Shown: positions 1 to 8,975, counted from the stretch's first letter. The stretch: DNA of 64,000 nucleotides from Desulfogranum mediterraneum DSM 13871 (GCF_000429965.1 NZ_AUCW01000014.1:62001-126000), one strand, 5' to 3'. The notes: generated from the letters alone by a model not told the origin. Numbers and translations: made by a program.

Positions 1-1908
1 CCGCCGGATGGTGGCGTTGGTCCGGTGGAGGATCCAGCGGTGCACCAGGCTTAAACGGGCAGGATCGTCGGTCACCCGGGTGATCCCGGCCCCCTCCTCC
101 TTGAGGTGCATCTGGGCGAAACGGGCTGCGTTCCAGAGCTTGTTGATAAAGCGGCGGTATCCGTCCACCCGCTCCTCGTCCATCCGGATCTCACGACCCT
201 GGGCGGCAAAGGCGGTCAGGGTGAAGCGGAAGGCATCGGTGCCGTACTCGCCGATCATCACCAGCGGATCGATGACGTTGCCCGTGGACTTGGACATCTT
301 CTTGCCGTGCTTATCCCGGACCAGGGCATGGAGATAGACATCGTGGAAGGGGACCTCGTCCATGAAGTGGAGCCCCATCATCATCATCCTGGCCACCCAG
401 AAGAAGAGGATATCAAAGCTGGTGATCAGCACCGAGGTGGGATAGAAGGTGGCCAGTTCCCGGGTCTGCTCGGGCCAACCCAGGGTGGAGAAGGGCCAGA
501 GGGCCGAGGAAAACCAGGTATCCAGGACATCGGTCTCCTGGCTGAGCTGGGCGCTGCCGCAGGCCGGGCAGGAGCTGGGTGTCTCCAGCTCCACCATCAG
601 CTCACCGCACTCTGCACAGCTCCAGGCAGGGATCCGATGCCCCCACCAGATCTGGCGGGAGATACACCAGTCGCGGATGTTGTCCATCCAGGCATAGAAG
701 GTCCGGTCCCAGGTCTTGGGATGGATCCGCATCCGCCCGTCCCGGACCGCGGCCACGGCCTTGTCGGCCAGGGGCCGGACCGCCACAAACCACTGCTTGG
801 AGGTGGTGGGCTCCACCACGGTGGCGCAGCGGTAACACTTGCCCACGCTGTGCTGGTAGGGCTCGATCTTCTCCAGAAAGCCCTGGGCCTCCAGGTCGGC
901 GACGATCTTCTTGCGGCAGACAAAACGATCCAGGCCGGCATACTCGCCGGCAGCCTCGTTCATCACCCCGTGGTCGTCCATGACCTTGAGCCGTTCCAGG
1001 TCATGACGCAGGCCGATCTCATAGTCATCGCGGTCATGGGCCGGAGTGACCTTCAAGGCCCCGGTACCGAACTCCCGCTGGACATGGTGATCCAGGACCA
1101 CCGGGATGGTCCGGCCGGAGAGCGGCAGGGTGATCCCCACCTGCTCCAGTCCCTGGTAGCGCTCGTCTTCGGGGTGAACCGCCACCGCAGTATCGCCCAG
1201 CATGGTCTCGGGCCGGGTGGTGGCCACGATCACCTCACCCGAGCCGTCGGCATAGGGATAGCGGACATGATAGAGCTTGCCGTCGGTGGGATCATGCTCC
1301 ACCTCGTCATCGGCCAGGGCCGTATGGCAGCGGGGACACCAGTTGACGATGTAGTCGCCCTTATAGATCAGCCCCTCCTTATAGAGGCGGACAAAGACCT
1401 CCTTCACCGCCGTGGAGAGGCCCTCGTCCATGGTGAACCGTTCCCGGTCCCAGTCACAGGAGGCGCCCATCCGTTTGAGCTGATTGATGATGGTGCCGCC
1501 CTTCTCCTCGCGCCACTGCCAGACCCGCTCGATGAATTTTTCCCGGCCCAGGTCATGGCGGGTCTTCTCTTCCGTGGCCAGCTGCCGCTCCACCACGTTC
1601 TGGGTGGCGATCCCGGCATGGTCGGTCCCCGGCACCCAGAGGGTGTTGTCCCCCTTCATCCGATGGTAACGAACCAGGACATCCTGGAGGGTATTGTTGA
1701 GGGCATGACCGATGTGGAGCACCCCGGTGACATTGGGCGGGGGGATGACGATGGAAAAAGAATCCCTCCCCTCTTCCATCTGGCCGGAAAAACTCTTCTC
1801 CTCCAACCAGCGGCTGTACCAGCGCTGTTCCACTTCATCAAACTCATAGCCCTTGGGCAGGTCGTACTTCTTGTTCTGGCTCGCTGTTGTCTTTTCCATC
1901 TTCTCCAT
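1..1908 (-). CDS. valS: valyl-tRNA synthetase, 3' end outside the window
   Basis: Charges tRNA-Val with valine in the cytoplasm (class I aminoacyl-tRNA synthetase). The first 636 codons are visible and the frame runs off the left edge. The N-terminus reads KYDLPKGYEFDEVEQRWY, followed by PPPNVTGVLHIGHALN, which holds the HIGH signature at about residues 65-68. KMSKSTGNVIDPL, the second ATP-binding signature, lies at about 537-549, so the catalytic core and the inserted editing domain are complete. Most of the anticodon-binding and C-terminal coiled-coil parts lie beyond position 1. Two in-frame ATGs are possible (1908 and 1899). The second has GGAG just upstream, the first has no clear Shine-Dalgarno. 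It is the last visible gene of a minus-strand housekeeping run behind dgt. Confidence 0.97.
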   Translation of the reverse strand, partial: MEKMEKTTASQNKKYDLPKGYEFDEVEQRWYSRWLEEKSFSGQMEEGRDSFSIVIPPPNVTGVLHIGHALNNTLQDVLVRYHRMKGDNTLWVPGTDHAGIATQNVVERQLATEEKTRHDLGREKFIERVWQWREEKGGTIINQLKRMGASCDWDRERFTMDEGLSTAVKEVFVRLYKEGLIYKGDYIVNWCPRCHTALADDEVEHDPTDGKLYHVRYPYADGSGEVIVATTRPETMLGDTAVAVHPEDERYQGLEQVGITLPLSGRTIPVVLDHHVQREFGTGALKVTPAHDRDDYEIGLRHDLERLKVMDDHGVMNEAAGEYAGLDRFVCRKKIVADLEAQGFLEKIEPYQHSVGKCYRCATVVEPTTSKQWFVAVRPLADKAVAAVRDGRMRIHPKTWDRTFYAWMDNIRDWCISRQIWWGHRIPAWSCAECGELMVELETPSSCPACGSAQLSQETDVLDTWFSSALWPFSTLGWPEQTRELATFYPTSVLITSFDILFFWVARMMMMGLHFMDEVPFHDVYLHALVRDKHGKKMSKSTGNVIDPLVMIGEYGTDAFRFTLTAFAAQGREIRMDEERVDGYRRFINKLWNAARFAQMHLKEEGAGITRVTDDPARLSLVHRWILHRTNATIRR

Positions 1909-2000
1909 CAGACCGGTAGCAGTCCGGCTCCACATAGTAAAATAAACAAAATAAGTTCAACCAAAAATCGGCTGGCACCCTTCGCCCCGACAGCCCCGAA

Positions 2001-3083
2001 TCAGAGCATGCTCCAGGGCTTGGGCATAAAAATCCTGGAGTAGAGCCCCAGGGCATAGCGATCGGTCATCCCGGCGATAAAGTCACAGACCTTCCTATGG
2101 CGTTTCTTTTCTTCGCTCTTGGAGGTCAAGGGTTGGCGCAGCTGGCAACAGGCACCGCTGCCATGGACCGGAAACTCGTACTGGAGGAAGTAGGCGTAGA
2201 GATCACGGATGATCCGCTGGGCCTTTTCAAACTCATTGTGGACCCGCCAGTTGCGATAGACATTGTCGTAGAGGTAGCGGCGCAGCTCGTTGATGGTCTC
2301 GTTCATACCCGCACTGAGGTGGAGGTGGCCGTCATCCATCTCCAGGGTGGTCTTGATCAGGTCGCCCACCATCACCCGAATCCGCTGGGAAGAGTGGTCA
2401 CCCACCACCCGCCGCAGGTCGCTGGGCAGATCACTGCTCTTGACCATCTCTGCCCGGACCGCATCGTCCAGGTCATGATTGATATAGGCCATGATGTCCG
2501 CGACCCGCACCAGCTGCCCCTCCAGGGTGGCGGCCAGGGCGCCGGTATCCTCGGGCAGGACATCGCCATACCCCTTGGAGTGTTTGAGGATGCCGTTACG
2601 GACCTCCCAGGTCAGGTTCAGCCCCTTGCCGTCATCTTCCAGGAAATCGACAATTCGCAGGCTCTGGTGGTAGTGCTTGAAGCCCTTGGGATGCAGCTGG
2701 TTGAGGCTGAACTCGCCGGCATGACCAAAGGGGGTATGGCCCAGGTCATGGCCCAGGGCGATGGCCTCGGTGAGGTACTCGTTGAGGCGCAGACAGGCCG
2801 CCATGGTCCGGGCGATCTGGGAGACCTCCAGGACATGGGTAAGACGGGTCCGGTAGTGGTCTCCGGCAGGGGCCAGAAAGACCTGGGTCTTATGTTTTAA
2901 GCGGCGAAAGGTCTTGGAGTGGATGATACGATCCCGGTCGCGTTGAAAGGCCGTGCGCAAGTCACACGGCTGATGCTCCTGTCTGGGTGAGAATCGTCCC
3001 CGGGAACGACTGCTCAGGCAGGCATGGGGAGAAAGCGTCTGTTCTTCAAGCTCCTCTTGTTGCTGCCGGATTGTACGTTTCAT
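2001..3083 (-). CDS. dgt: dGTP triphosphohydrolase-like HD-domain protein
   Basis: Predicted deoxynucleotide triphosphohydrolase, releasing triphosphate from dNTPs to tune the dNTP pool. The 360-residue protein opens with LSPHACLSSRSRGR and the family block FQRDRDRIIHSKTFRRLKHKTQVF (about 47-69). The HD metal site is seen as H83 in RTRLTHVLEV and H112-D113 in ALGHDLGHTPFGHAGE, with a later Asp in YINHDLDDAVRAE. It is shorter than E. coli Dgt (about 505 residues) and fits the widespread dGTPase-like subfamily, whose substrate is often not strictly dGTP. No good Shine-Dalgarno precedes the ATG. It sits between prfB and valS in the same direction. Confidence 0.93.
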   Translation of the reverse strand: MKRTIRQQQEELEEQTLSPHACLSSRSRGRFSPRQEHQPCDLRTAFQRDRDRIIHSKTFRRLKHKTQVFLAPAGDHYRTRLTHVLEVSQIARTMAACLRLNEYLTEAIALGHDLGHTPFGHAGEFSLNQLHPKGFKHYHQSLRIVDFLEDDGKGLNLTWEVRNGILKHSKGYGDVLPEDTGALAATLEGQLVRVADIMAYINHDLDDAVRAEMVKSSDLPSDLRRVVGDHSSQRIRVMVGDLIKTTLEMDDGHLHLSAGMNETINELRRYLYDNVYRNWRVHNEFEKAQRIIRDLYAYFLQYEFPVHGSGACCQLRQPLTSKSEEKKRHRKVCDFIAGMTDRYALGLYSRIFMPKPWSML

Positions 3084-3157
3084 AACAAAGGAGGGTCAGC
3101 ACCTTATTTGATTCTTGTTGCAGCTCCCCTGAACCCTTGCCACGGTCGTTCCAGTTC

Positions 3158-3186
3158 CGGCGGCAGCGCCAGGGGCGCTGCCGCCG
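3158..3186 (-). terminator. Perfect 13-bp hairpin between prfB and dgt
   Basis: An inverted repeat with arms 3158-3170 and 3174-3186 and a 3-nt loop starts 8 nt after the prfB stop. The stem is GC-only apart from one A-T pair. No T-tract follows on the minus strand, so it may act as a partial terminator, a 3'-end stabiliser for the prfB message, or a processing site rather than a standard intrinsic terminator. Confidence 0.45.
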
Positions 3187-3193
3187 AGAGCTG

Positions 3194-4304
3194 TTACGGC
3201 TGCCAGAGCAGGTAGGCCTTGATAAAGCGATCCAGCTTACCGTCCAGGACCGCATCCACGTTACCCTCTTCACAGTTGGTCCGGTGATCCTTGATCAACC
3301 GATAGGGCTGAAGGACATAGGAGCGGATCTGGGAGCCCCAGCCGATCTCCTTCTTGTCCCCCTGGAGGCTCTCATGCTCCTTGGCCTGTTCCTCCTTTTC
3401 CCTCTCCAGCAGGCGGGCCATCAGCATCTTCATGGCCATATCCTTGTTGCGATGCTGGGAACGCTCATTCTGGCACTGGACCACGATACCGCTCTCCAGA
3501 TGGGTAATCCGGATGGCGGAATCGGTCTTGTTGACATGCTGACCGCCGGCACCGCTGGCGCGGTAGGTATCGATCCGAATGTCCTTATCCAGGATATTGA
3601 CCTCAACGCTGTCATCCAGCTCAGGCAGGACCATCACCGAGGCAAAGGAGGTATGGCGGCGGCCGCTGGCGTCAAAGGGTGAGATCCGCACCAGACGATG
3701 GATGCCGATCTCGGAACGGAGATAGCCATAAGCATACTTGCCCTTGAACAGGATGGTGACGCTCTTGGTCCCGGCCTCATCACCGGGGAGCAGATCCAGG
3801 ATCTCGCTCTTGAACCCCTTGTCCTCGCCCCAGCGGAGGTACATCCGCATCAACATCCCCACCCAGTCCTGGGCTTCGGTACCGCCGGCCCCGGCATGGA
3901 TGGTGACGATCCCGTTGCCCTGGTCATGGTCACCGCTGAACATACACTCCAGCTCAACCATCTCGATCCGCTCCTGCAGCGGCGGAAGGTCGCCAAAGAC
4001 CTCCTGGATGGCCTCGCCATCCTGTTCCTCAACCGCCATCTCCAGGAGCATCTCGGTGTCTTCGATCGCACTGAAATTCTTTTCCCAGCTGGCGATCACC
4101 TCCTGGAGCTGGCCCAGTTGACGCTGGACCTTCTTGGCAGTGGCCTGGTCATTCCAGAAGTCAGGGCTCAGGGTCTGACGCTCCAGCAGTTCCACCTGTT
4201 CCCTCTTATCGGCTAAGTCAAAGATGCTCCTTCAGGGCAAGCATCTTGCCCCTGAGCTCACTGAGCACCTGTCTGGCATCTGCAGATTCACTTATTGCTG
4301 CCAT
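3194..4304 (-). CDS. prfB: peptide chain release factor 2, made by +1 programmed frameshift
   Basis: Class I release factor that reads UGA and UAA. The frame opened at ATG 4304 ([12 protein letters not shown]...) runs 28 codons and meets an in-frame TGA at 4220-4218. Slipping +1 on CTT TGA C gives GAC at 4219 and continues ([15 protein letters not shown]...) to the stop at 3194, for a 369-residue product close to E. coli RF2 (365). The codon-recognition tripeptide SPF appears in [11 protein letters not shown] and the peptidyl-hydrolysis motif GGQ at about 253-255 in [12 protein letters not shown]. An AAGGAG stimulator lies 3 nt upstream of the CTT slip codon. Start ATG is preceded by AGGAG/AAGGA. 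RF2 abundance thus autoregulates its own synthesis. An annotation beginning at 4195 would lose the first 36 residues. Confidence 0.97.
4217..4232 (-). promoter_or_regulatory. RF2 programmed +1 frameshift site
   Basis: Reading the minus strand, an internal Shine-Dalgarno AAGGAG (4232-4227) is followed by CAT, then the slippery CTT (4223-4221), the in-frame stop TGA (4220-4218) and C (4217). This is the same arrangement as in E. coli prfB, including the C after TGA that weakens termination. When RF2 is scarce the ribosome pauses at UGA and slips one base forward. Confidence 0.95.
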
Positions 4305-4340
4305 ATCCTTGTTTACTCCTGATCGCTGAATTCCATAGGG

Positions 4341-4445
4341 TACCTTGAAAAAAGAGATTTCCGATCAAGGTCAAGGCGCGCGACAAACTCTACAGCAGCC
4401 ATCTGCCTGATATCCCGAGGACAAAACTTTGACTGCAACGCCAAG
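4341..4445. repeat. Dispersed intergenic repeat, copy 1
   Basis: The gap between lnt and prfB holds three ordered blocks that recur near 61.0 kb: CGATCAAGGTCA at 4362, CTACAGCAG at 4389 and GATATCCCGAGGA at 4409. The second copy differs by one base in each block. It looks like a degenerate dispersed intergenic element rather than a gene. No open frame in it is convincing. Confidence 0.5.
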
Positions 4446-4580
4446 ACCGGAAGAAAAACCAACTTTTCCAGGTGGCCCATAATGACAAATGAAGCATAGT
4501 AAACAGTTACGCCGCAACTCTCAAGTGGCAAGAGAAAAAAAGTACCCCTTGTCCTGGCCACCATCTCGCTCTGCACCTGG

Positions 4581-6185
4581 CTAGAACTCCCTCCTCCTGA
4601 AGAGAAGCACTGCCGCCGTGGCAGCCAGACAGCCGGCGCCAAAGAGGTGGCCCGAATCGGTGAACACGGTCGGCCTCTCCCAAACCGCCACCGATCCGCT
4701 GAGCACCGCCTCTTCAAACAGGGCCGAGGCCTGGGAGATATTGCCCAGGGGATCGATCAGGGCACTGGTCCCTGTATTGGCCGCCCGCACCAGGGAGCGT
4801 TTGCTCTCCACAGCCCTGAATACCGACATGGCCAGGGTCTGCTCAGGGGCGCTGGATCGACCATACCAGGCATCGTTGGTCAGGTTGACCAGCAGGTTCG
4901 CCCCCTGGACCACGCTCTGGCGGGCGATCTCCGGAAAGATCGATTCAAAACAGATCAACACCCCCAGGCGGAGCCGACCCATCTCCAGGGGCGCAGCGGA
5001 GCGGCCGGCACTGAAATCACCGGCCCCGGCCACCAGGGGTTCCAGAAAGGCCAGGTACTGTTTCAGGGGAACATATTCGCCAAAGGGAACCAGGTGCTGT
5101 TTGCGATACTGGCCAACCACTCTGCCCGAGGCAGCAAGGAGGGCGGCGGCATTATAGTAGTCCACCTGACGGGGGGTCGCGGCGGTGGCTCCCCTGATGG
5201 TATAGCTGGGGGTACCGGTCAGGAGCCAGATGTTATTGGCGCGGACAAACTGACGGACCACTCGACCCAGACCATCGGACTGGAGATAAAAGGGCAGGGC
5301 CGTCTCCGGCCAGACCACCAGCTCGGTATCCCGCCTGGCCAGGGCGGTTTCAGAGAGACGGACATAGGCGTGCAGGGTCTGCTCCTTGGCCTGCGCTGAC
5401 CACTTGCGGGCCTGATCCACATTGCCCTGAACCACGGCCACCCGGGCCTGGAGACTGCTGAGGCCGCTGGCCAGGGCCTGGCTGACGATATCATAGCGCA
5501 GCATGGAATAGCCGCCGATGAAGACCAGAAAGCCGCAGGCCAACAGCAGCAGCCGCCGCTCCAGGCGCAGGTTCCAACGGACATCGGACCGTTGGCGATC
5601 CATGATGGCCAGGATCAGGCCGTTGCCGAGGACGAGGGCAAAGCTGACCGCATGATGACCGCCCAGGTCGGCGGCCTGGATCAGGCGCGGCTGGCTGTAG
5701 AGGCCATAGCCCAGGTCCATCCAGGGGAAACCGCTCAAGAGGAAGCTGCGCAGATAATCCAGCGCGACCCAGAGCAGGGGGGCCGTCCAGACCAGGGCGG
5801 CAATGGAGCGCTCCCTGTGCCAGTAGCGGCCGGCAAGGCTGCTGAGCAGCCAGCAGAACAGGCCGCTGAAACAACTCATGTAGACAGCCAGGAGGAACAG
5901 GGCGGCCAGGGAGAGCCAGAGGGGCAGCCCGCCATAGCGCCCCAGGACGATGACGATCCAGTAGAGCAGGCCGAGGTGATAGAGCAGGCCGGCCCCGAAG
6001 CCGACCAGGCCGCTGGTGCGGGGAGGGCGGTGGAGACAGAGCAGCAGCAGCGGCACCAGGGCCACGAACAGCAGCGGCCACCAGCCCAGCAGGCCGGGCA
6101 TGGCCGCAGAGAGCAGCAGGCTGCTGAGCAGGCCCAGGCCGAGCGTCCGGCCCCGGGACCAGCCCCCCTGACTAGGCATCTCCAT
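4581..6185 (-). CDS. lnt: apolipoprotein N-acyltransferase
   Basis: Integral inner-membrane enzyme that adds the third acyl chain to the N-terminal cysteine of lipoproteins, the last step after Lgt and LspA. The 534-residue protein has an N-terminal block of hydrophobic segments (about 15-210), then a periplasmic nitrilase-fold domain. The nitrilase triad is visible: Glu294 in VVWPETALPF, Lys362 in YRKQHLVPFGEY, Cys412 in GVLICFESIFPE. The gene overlaps the end of corC by 14 bp, as in the E. coli ybeX-lnt pair, so translation is probably coupled. A second ATG two codons in (6179) is an equally good start. The presence of Lnt supports a Gram-negative envelope. Confidence 0.96.
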   Translation of the reverse strand: MEMPSQGGWSRGRTLGLGLLSSLLLSAAMPGLLGWWPLLFVALVPLLLLCLHRPPRTSGLVGFGAGLLYHLGLLYWIVIVLGRYGGLPLWLSLAALFLLAVYMSCFSGLFCWLLSSLAGRYWHRERSIAALVWTAPLLWVALDYLRSFLLSGFPWMDLGYGLYSQPRLIQAADLGGHHAVSFALVLGNGLILAIMDRQRSDVRWNLRLERRLLLLACGFLVFIGGYSMLRYDIVSQALASGLSSLQARVAVVQGNVDQARKWSAQAKEQTLHAYVRLSETALARRDTELVVWPETALPFYLQSDGLGRVVRQFVRANNIWLLTGTPSYTIRGATAATPRQVDYYNAAALLAASGRVVGQYRKQHLVPFGEYVPLKQYLAFLEPLVAGAGDFSAGRSAAPLEMGRLRLGVLICFESIFPEIARQSVVQGANLLVNLTNDAWYGRSSAPEQTLAMSVFRAVESKRSLVRAANTGTSALIDPLGNISQASALFEEAVLSGSVAVWERPTVFTDSGHLFGAGCLAATAAVLLFRRREF

Positions 6186-7047
6186 GCTGTCGGGCCACCC
6201 TGACGGTCTTGATCCGACGCTGATCAGCGCCCAGAACCCGAAACAACAGGATCCCCTCCTCCACCTGGGCCCCGGTTTCCGGCACCTTGCCCAGCCGATG
6301 GATGATGAAGCCGCCTACAGACTCGTAGGGGCCTTCGGGCAAGGCTACCCCGAAGTGAGCCTCCACCTCTTCGATATCGATCTTGGCATCCACGATCACC
6401 GAATGTTCATCCACCACCCTCAACTCACTCTCCTCCTGGTCATGCTCGTCATCGATCTCACCGACGATCTCTTCGATCACATCTTCCAGGGTAATCAGGC
6501 CGCGGACGCCGTGGAACTCATCCACCACAATGGCCATGTGGTTCTTTGTGGCCTGGAACTCACGGAGCAACTCGGTGATCGGCTTTGACTCGGAGACAAA
6601 GGTGGGCGGATTCAACAACTCCGCCACACTCAGCTCGGAGCTGCCGCCGGCACAGAGCTTGAGCAGGTCCTTGGCATGGAGGATACCGATGACCTGATCC
6701 TGGTTTTCCCGATAGATGGGGATCCGGGTATAGCCCTCCTCGTTGATGATCCGGACCAGTTCCTCCACCGTGGCCCCCTCTTCGGCACAGACCAGCTCAG
6801 CCGAAGGGGTCATGATCTCCGAGGCCATGGTTTCCCGAAAGTCAAAGATCGAACTGATCAGCCGTTCCTCCTGACGGGTGATCAAACCCTGCTCCTCACC
6901 CTCCTCCAGGAGTTCATGAATTTCGCTCTCCAGCTCTTTGGTGGTGTCAGGAGCTGCCTTGAAACGCAACAGGGAGCGCAGCCGGTCCAGCAGGCTCTTT
7001 TCCGAGGGTGCGTCCTCGGAGGTGGTACTCTCAGATGATCTGTCCAT
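6172..7047 (-). CDS. corC: CorC/HlyC-type CBS-pair transporter accessory protein
   Basis: Cytoplasmic CBS-domain protein of the CorC/YbeX family, linked to magnesium/cobalt resistance and, in enterobacteria, ribosome homeostasis. Order: acidic N-terminus, two CBS motifs (about 70-185, EIMTPSAELVCAEE... and IAIVVDEFHGVRGLITLEDVIEEIVGEI-type sequence), then the CorC/HlyC C-terminal domain (about 205-285, VDAKIDIEEVEAHFGVALPEG). No DUF21 membrane domain is present, as in CorC itself. Starting at ATG 7047 gives 291 residues, matching E. coli CorC (292). An upstream in-frame TTG at 7077 would add ten residues but has no Shine-Dalgarno. First gene of the corC-lnt-prfB-dgt-valS run. Confidence 0.93.
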   Translation of the reverse strand: MDRSSESTTSEDAPSEKSLLDRLRSLLRFKAAPDTTKELESEIHELLEEGEEQGLITRQEERLISSIFDFRETMASEIMTPSAELVCAEEGATVEELVRIINEEGYTRIPIYRENQDQVIGILHAKDLLKLCAGGSSELSVAELLNPPTFVSESKPITELLREFQATKNHMAIVVDEFHGVRGLITLEDVIEEIVGEIDDEHDQEESELRVVDEHSVIVDAKIDIEEVEAHFGVALPEGPYESVGGFIIHRLGKVPETGAQVEEGILLFRVLGADQRRIKTVRVARQHGDA

Positions 7048-7583
7048 GGATTGGGGGGCTATTGGTTTATCATACAATTTTGGCAGGTTGAACAGCTACT
7101 CCAGCTGCCGGCTTCGACCTCTGGGATGCAATCTATCCTCGGCTCAGCAGCTCTCTGGCTGCTGCACAAGCTTCCAGCGGCCTGGACCTTGGTCAAGAGA
7201 TCTCACGGATCAAGATAGCCATAAGAATAAGCCTGAAAAATAGAGCCGTTGCCGCCAATGTCAAGGGGAATTCGGGCCAGCAGCGCCAAAGTCCGCTCCC
7301 CAGGCGATGCTGCCCACACCGGCCAGAGGACCCATCTTCCTGCCTGGGAGCCTGCGGCCAGGGAGCCTGGCAGGGCTGCTCCTGCTCCCTTGGGGAAGGA
7401 CCCCGTATTTTTCCTCCGGATATTCCGAAACTTACCACAGCAGCAGCGAACATAATCTGCTTGAAATAGGATCCCTGAGCCGGTAGAAGAAGAGGGACGG
7501 CCGCAAACCGCTCCTGGACAATGCCAGCACAACCATTCCCAAGCCCCCATGAACCCTCATTCCCGAAGGAGATCCGCCGCACC
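7048..7583. other. Non-coding gap between divergent corC and mscS
   Basis: About 535 bp. It should hold promoters for both corC (minus) and mscS (plus), but I see no convincing -35/-10 pair, tRNA, riboswitch or terminator. The open frames that cross it on both strands have no family resemblance. Confidence 0.5.
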
Positions 7584-8606
7584 ATGATCAGGCAAACCAT
7601 AGAACAGCTCCGATACTCCCTGGCAGCCGCCGTGCTTGCCGCCCTGACGGCCCTGCCCTCATCTCTGGCGCTCGCCGCTGAGAAGGTGACGGGAGCCGCG
7701 GCCCCGGAGACTGCCGCCGCCCCGGAAGAAGCTCCGGCCAAAAAATTGATAGACCTCTCCAACCCCCAGGATGCACTGGATCCGGACAAGTATCTGGAGC
7801 TGCTTCAGCTGGCCAAGGAGTGGCTCTTGACCCATGGACCGAACATCATCCTGGCCGTGGCCATCCTGATCATCGGCCGCTGGCTGGCCATGTGGCTTGC
7901 CTCCCTGGGCAAGAAGGCCATGGTCCGGGGGAATGTCGATGTGACCCTGGCCCGTTTCCTGGCAAAACTGATCTACTATGCCATGCTGGCTGCGGTACTC
8001 ATCGCTGCAGCAGATCAGATGGGCATCAAGACCACCTCCTTTGTGGCCATCTTTGGTGCGGCCAGTCTGGCCATCGGCCTGGCCCTCAAGGATTCCCTCT
8101 CCAACTTTGCCTCCGGCATCATGCTGATCCTCTTCCGGCCCTTCAAGGTCAACGACTTCGTCACCGCCGGCGGGGTCAGCGGCAAGGTGGAGCAGGTCGA
8201 CATCTTCAGCACCATCATCCTCACCCCGGACAACCAGCAGTTCATCGTTCCCAACAGCTCCATCACCGCCAATGTCATCACCAACGTCAACGCCGAACCC
8301 ACCCGACGCATCGATCTGACCATCGGCATCGGCTACGATGATGACCTCCGGCTCGCCAAAGAGCTGCTCCAGGAGCTGGTCCGGGCCGAGCCCCGGGTGC
8401 TGAGCGAACCTGCCCCCATGATTGCCGTGACCGAACTGGCAGAGTCCAGCGTCAATCTGGTTGTCCGCCCCTGGGTGCAAACCGCCGACTACTGGAGTGT
8501 TCGCCTGGAGTTGACCGAGAAGATCAAACTCTGTTTCGACGACAACAACATCTCCTTCCCCTTTCCCCAGCAGGATGTCCACCTCCACCGGGCGCCCGCC
8601 TCCTGA
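7584..8606 (+). CDS. mscS: Small-conductance mechanosensitive channel, MscS type
   Basis: Inner-membrane osmotic safety valve. From ATG 7584 the protein has 340 residues: a cleavable signal (MIRQTIEQLRYSLAAAVLAALTALPSSLALAA), an alanine/proline-rich linker, three transmembrane helices (about 75-160) and the MscS core. The pore-lining TM3 reads FGAASLAIGLALKDSLSNFASGIML, followed by the beta domain with IVPNSSITANVITNVNAEPTRRIDL. Length and single-core layout fit E. coli MscS (286) plus a secreted leader. AAGGAG lies 12 nt upstream. An upstream ATG (7521) in the same frame would add 21 residues without signal character. It stands alone, with a hairpin just downstream. Confidence 0.93.
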   Translation: MIRQTIEQLRYSLAAAVLAALTALPSSLALAAEKVTGAAAPETAAAPEEAPAKKLIDLSNPQDALDPDKYLELLQLAKEWLLTHGPNIILAVAILIIGRWLAMWLASLGKKAMVRGNVDVTLARFLAKLIYYAMLAAVLIAAADQMGIKTTSFVAIFGAASLAIGLALKDSLSNFASGIMLILFRPFKVNDFVTAGGVSGKVEQVDIFSTIILTPDNQQFIVPNSSITANVITNVNAEPTRRIDLTIGIGYDDDLRLAKELLQELVRAEPRVLSEPAPMIAVTELAESSVNLVVRPWVQTADYWSVRLELTEKIKLCFDDNNISFPFPQQDVHLHRAPAS

Positions 8607-8619
8607 AGCGAATCGCCCG

Positions 8620-8649
8620 CCCCCCTGGAGTTGCCCGGCTCCAGGGGGG
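8620..8649 (+). terminator. Strong 11-bp hairpin after mscS
   Basis: Arms 8620-8630 and 8639-8649 are perfectly complementary (CCCCCCTGGAG with CTCCAGGGGGG) around an 8-nt loop, 14 nt after the mscS stop. No T-run follows, so it may need Rho or act only as a 3'-end barrier. Confidence 0.5.
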
Positions 8650-8975
8650 CGGTCCCGGGGAACGGAACAGAGACGCCCCCGAAGCGAACCCGGAACTCGA
8701 AGCCCGGAACGCCCCCCAAGGGTCTGTCCCCACTTCCCCGACAGCTGCAAGGCCCCCATGACCCTGCAGCGACAAGCAGTCGACTTCTGTAGAATTTCTT
8801 CTCCACGATCCAGCTAAAAAACAGCCCTGAAGAGTGCATCATCGAATTTTCTGCTTATGATATCAAGTAATGATATCTGATAATGGGCAGGAAAGTCTCG
8901 ATCCACAGCAAAGATCGTGGCCGTTGGGGTTCTCTCACCAGGCCATGCAGCTCGTCACTTTTCCGGAGGTACGGC
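8650..8975. other. Gap upstream of fadE
   Basis: Apart from the tandem ATGATATC units (8857-8882) and the fadE Shine-Dalgarno (GGAGG, 8964-8968) I see nothing interpretable. The fadE frame stays open back to 8883, but that extension is hydrophilic and lies before the membrane anchor. Confidence 0.45.
8857..8882. promoter_or_regulatory. Tandem ATGATATC repeats upstream of the fad operon
   Basis: Two adjacent 13-bp units, 8857-8869 and 8870-8882, share the octamer ATGATATC, which contains the palindrome GATATC. They lie about 95-120 bp before the fadE start in the only AT-rich part of this gap, where a promoter would be expected. A regulator-binding role is inference. The sequence is not the enterobacterial FadR box. 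Confidence 0.35.

Noticed and set aside
106-2043. A 645-codon open frame antisense to valS
   Set aside because: The opposite strand encodes HIGH and KMSKS motifs in order. The plus-strand frame is a shadow of GC-rich codon use.
4313-4717. A 134-codon minus-strand frame between prfB and lnt
   Set aside because: It crosses the dispersed repeat and the lnt 3' end in another frame. Cys/Ser/Arg-rich, no homology seen.
7193-7789. A 198-codon minus-strand frame overlapping the mscS start
   Set aside because: Ser/Gly/Ala/Arg-rich shadow sequence without motif or ribosome site. The mscS signal peptide and core explain the overlapping part.
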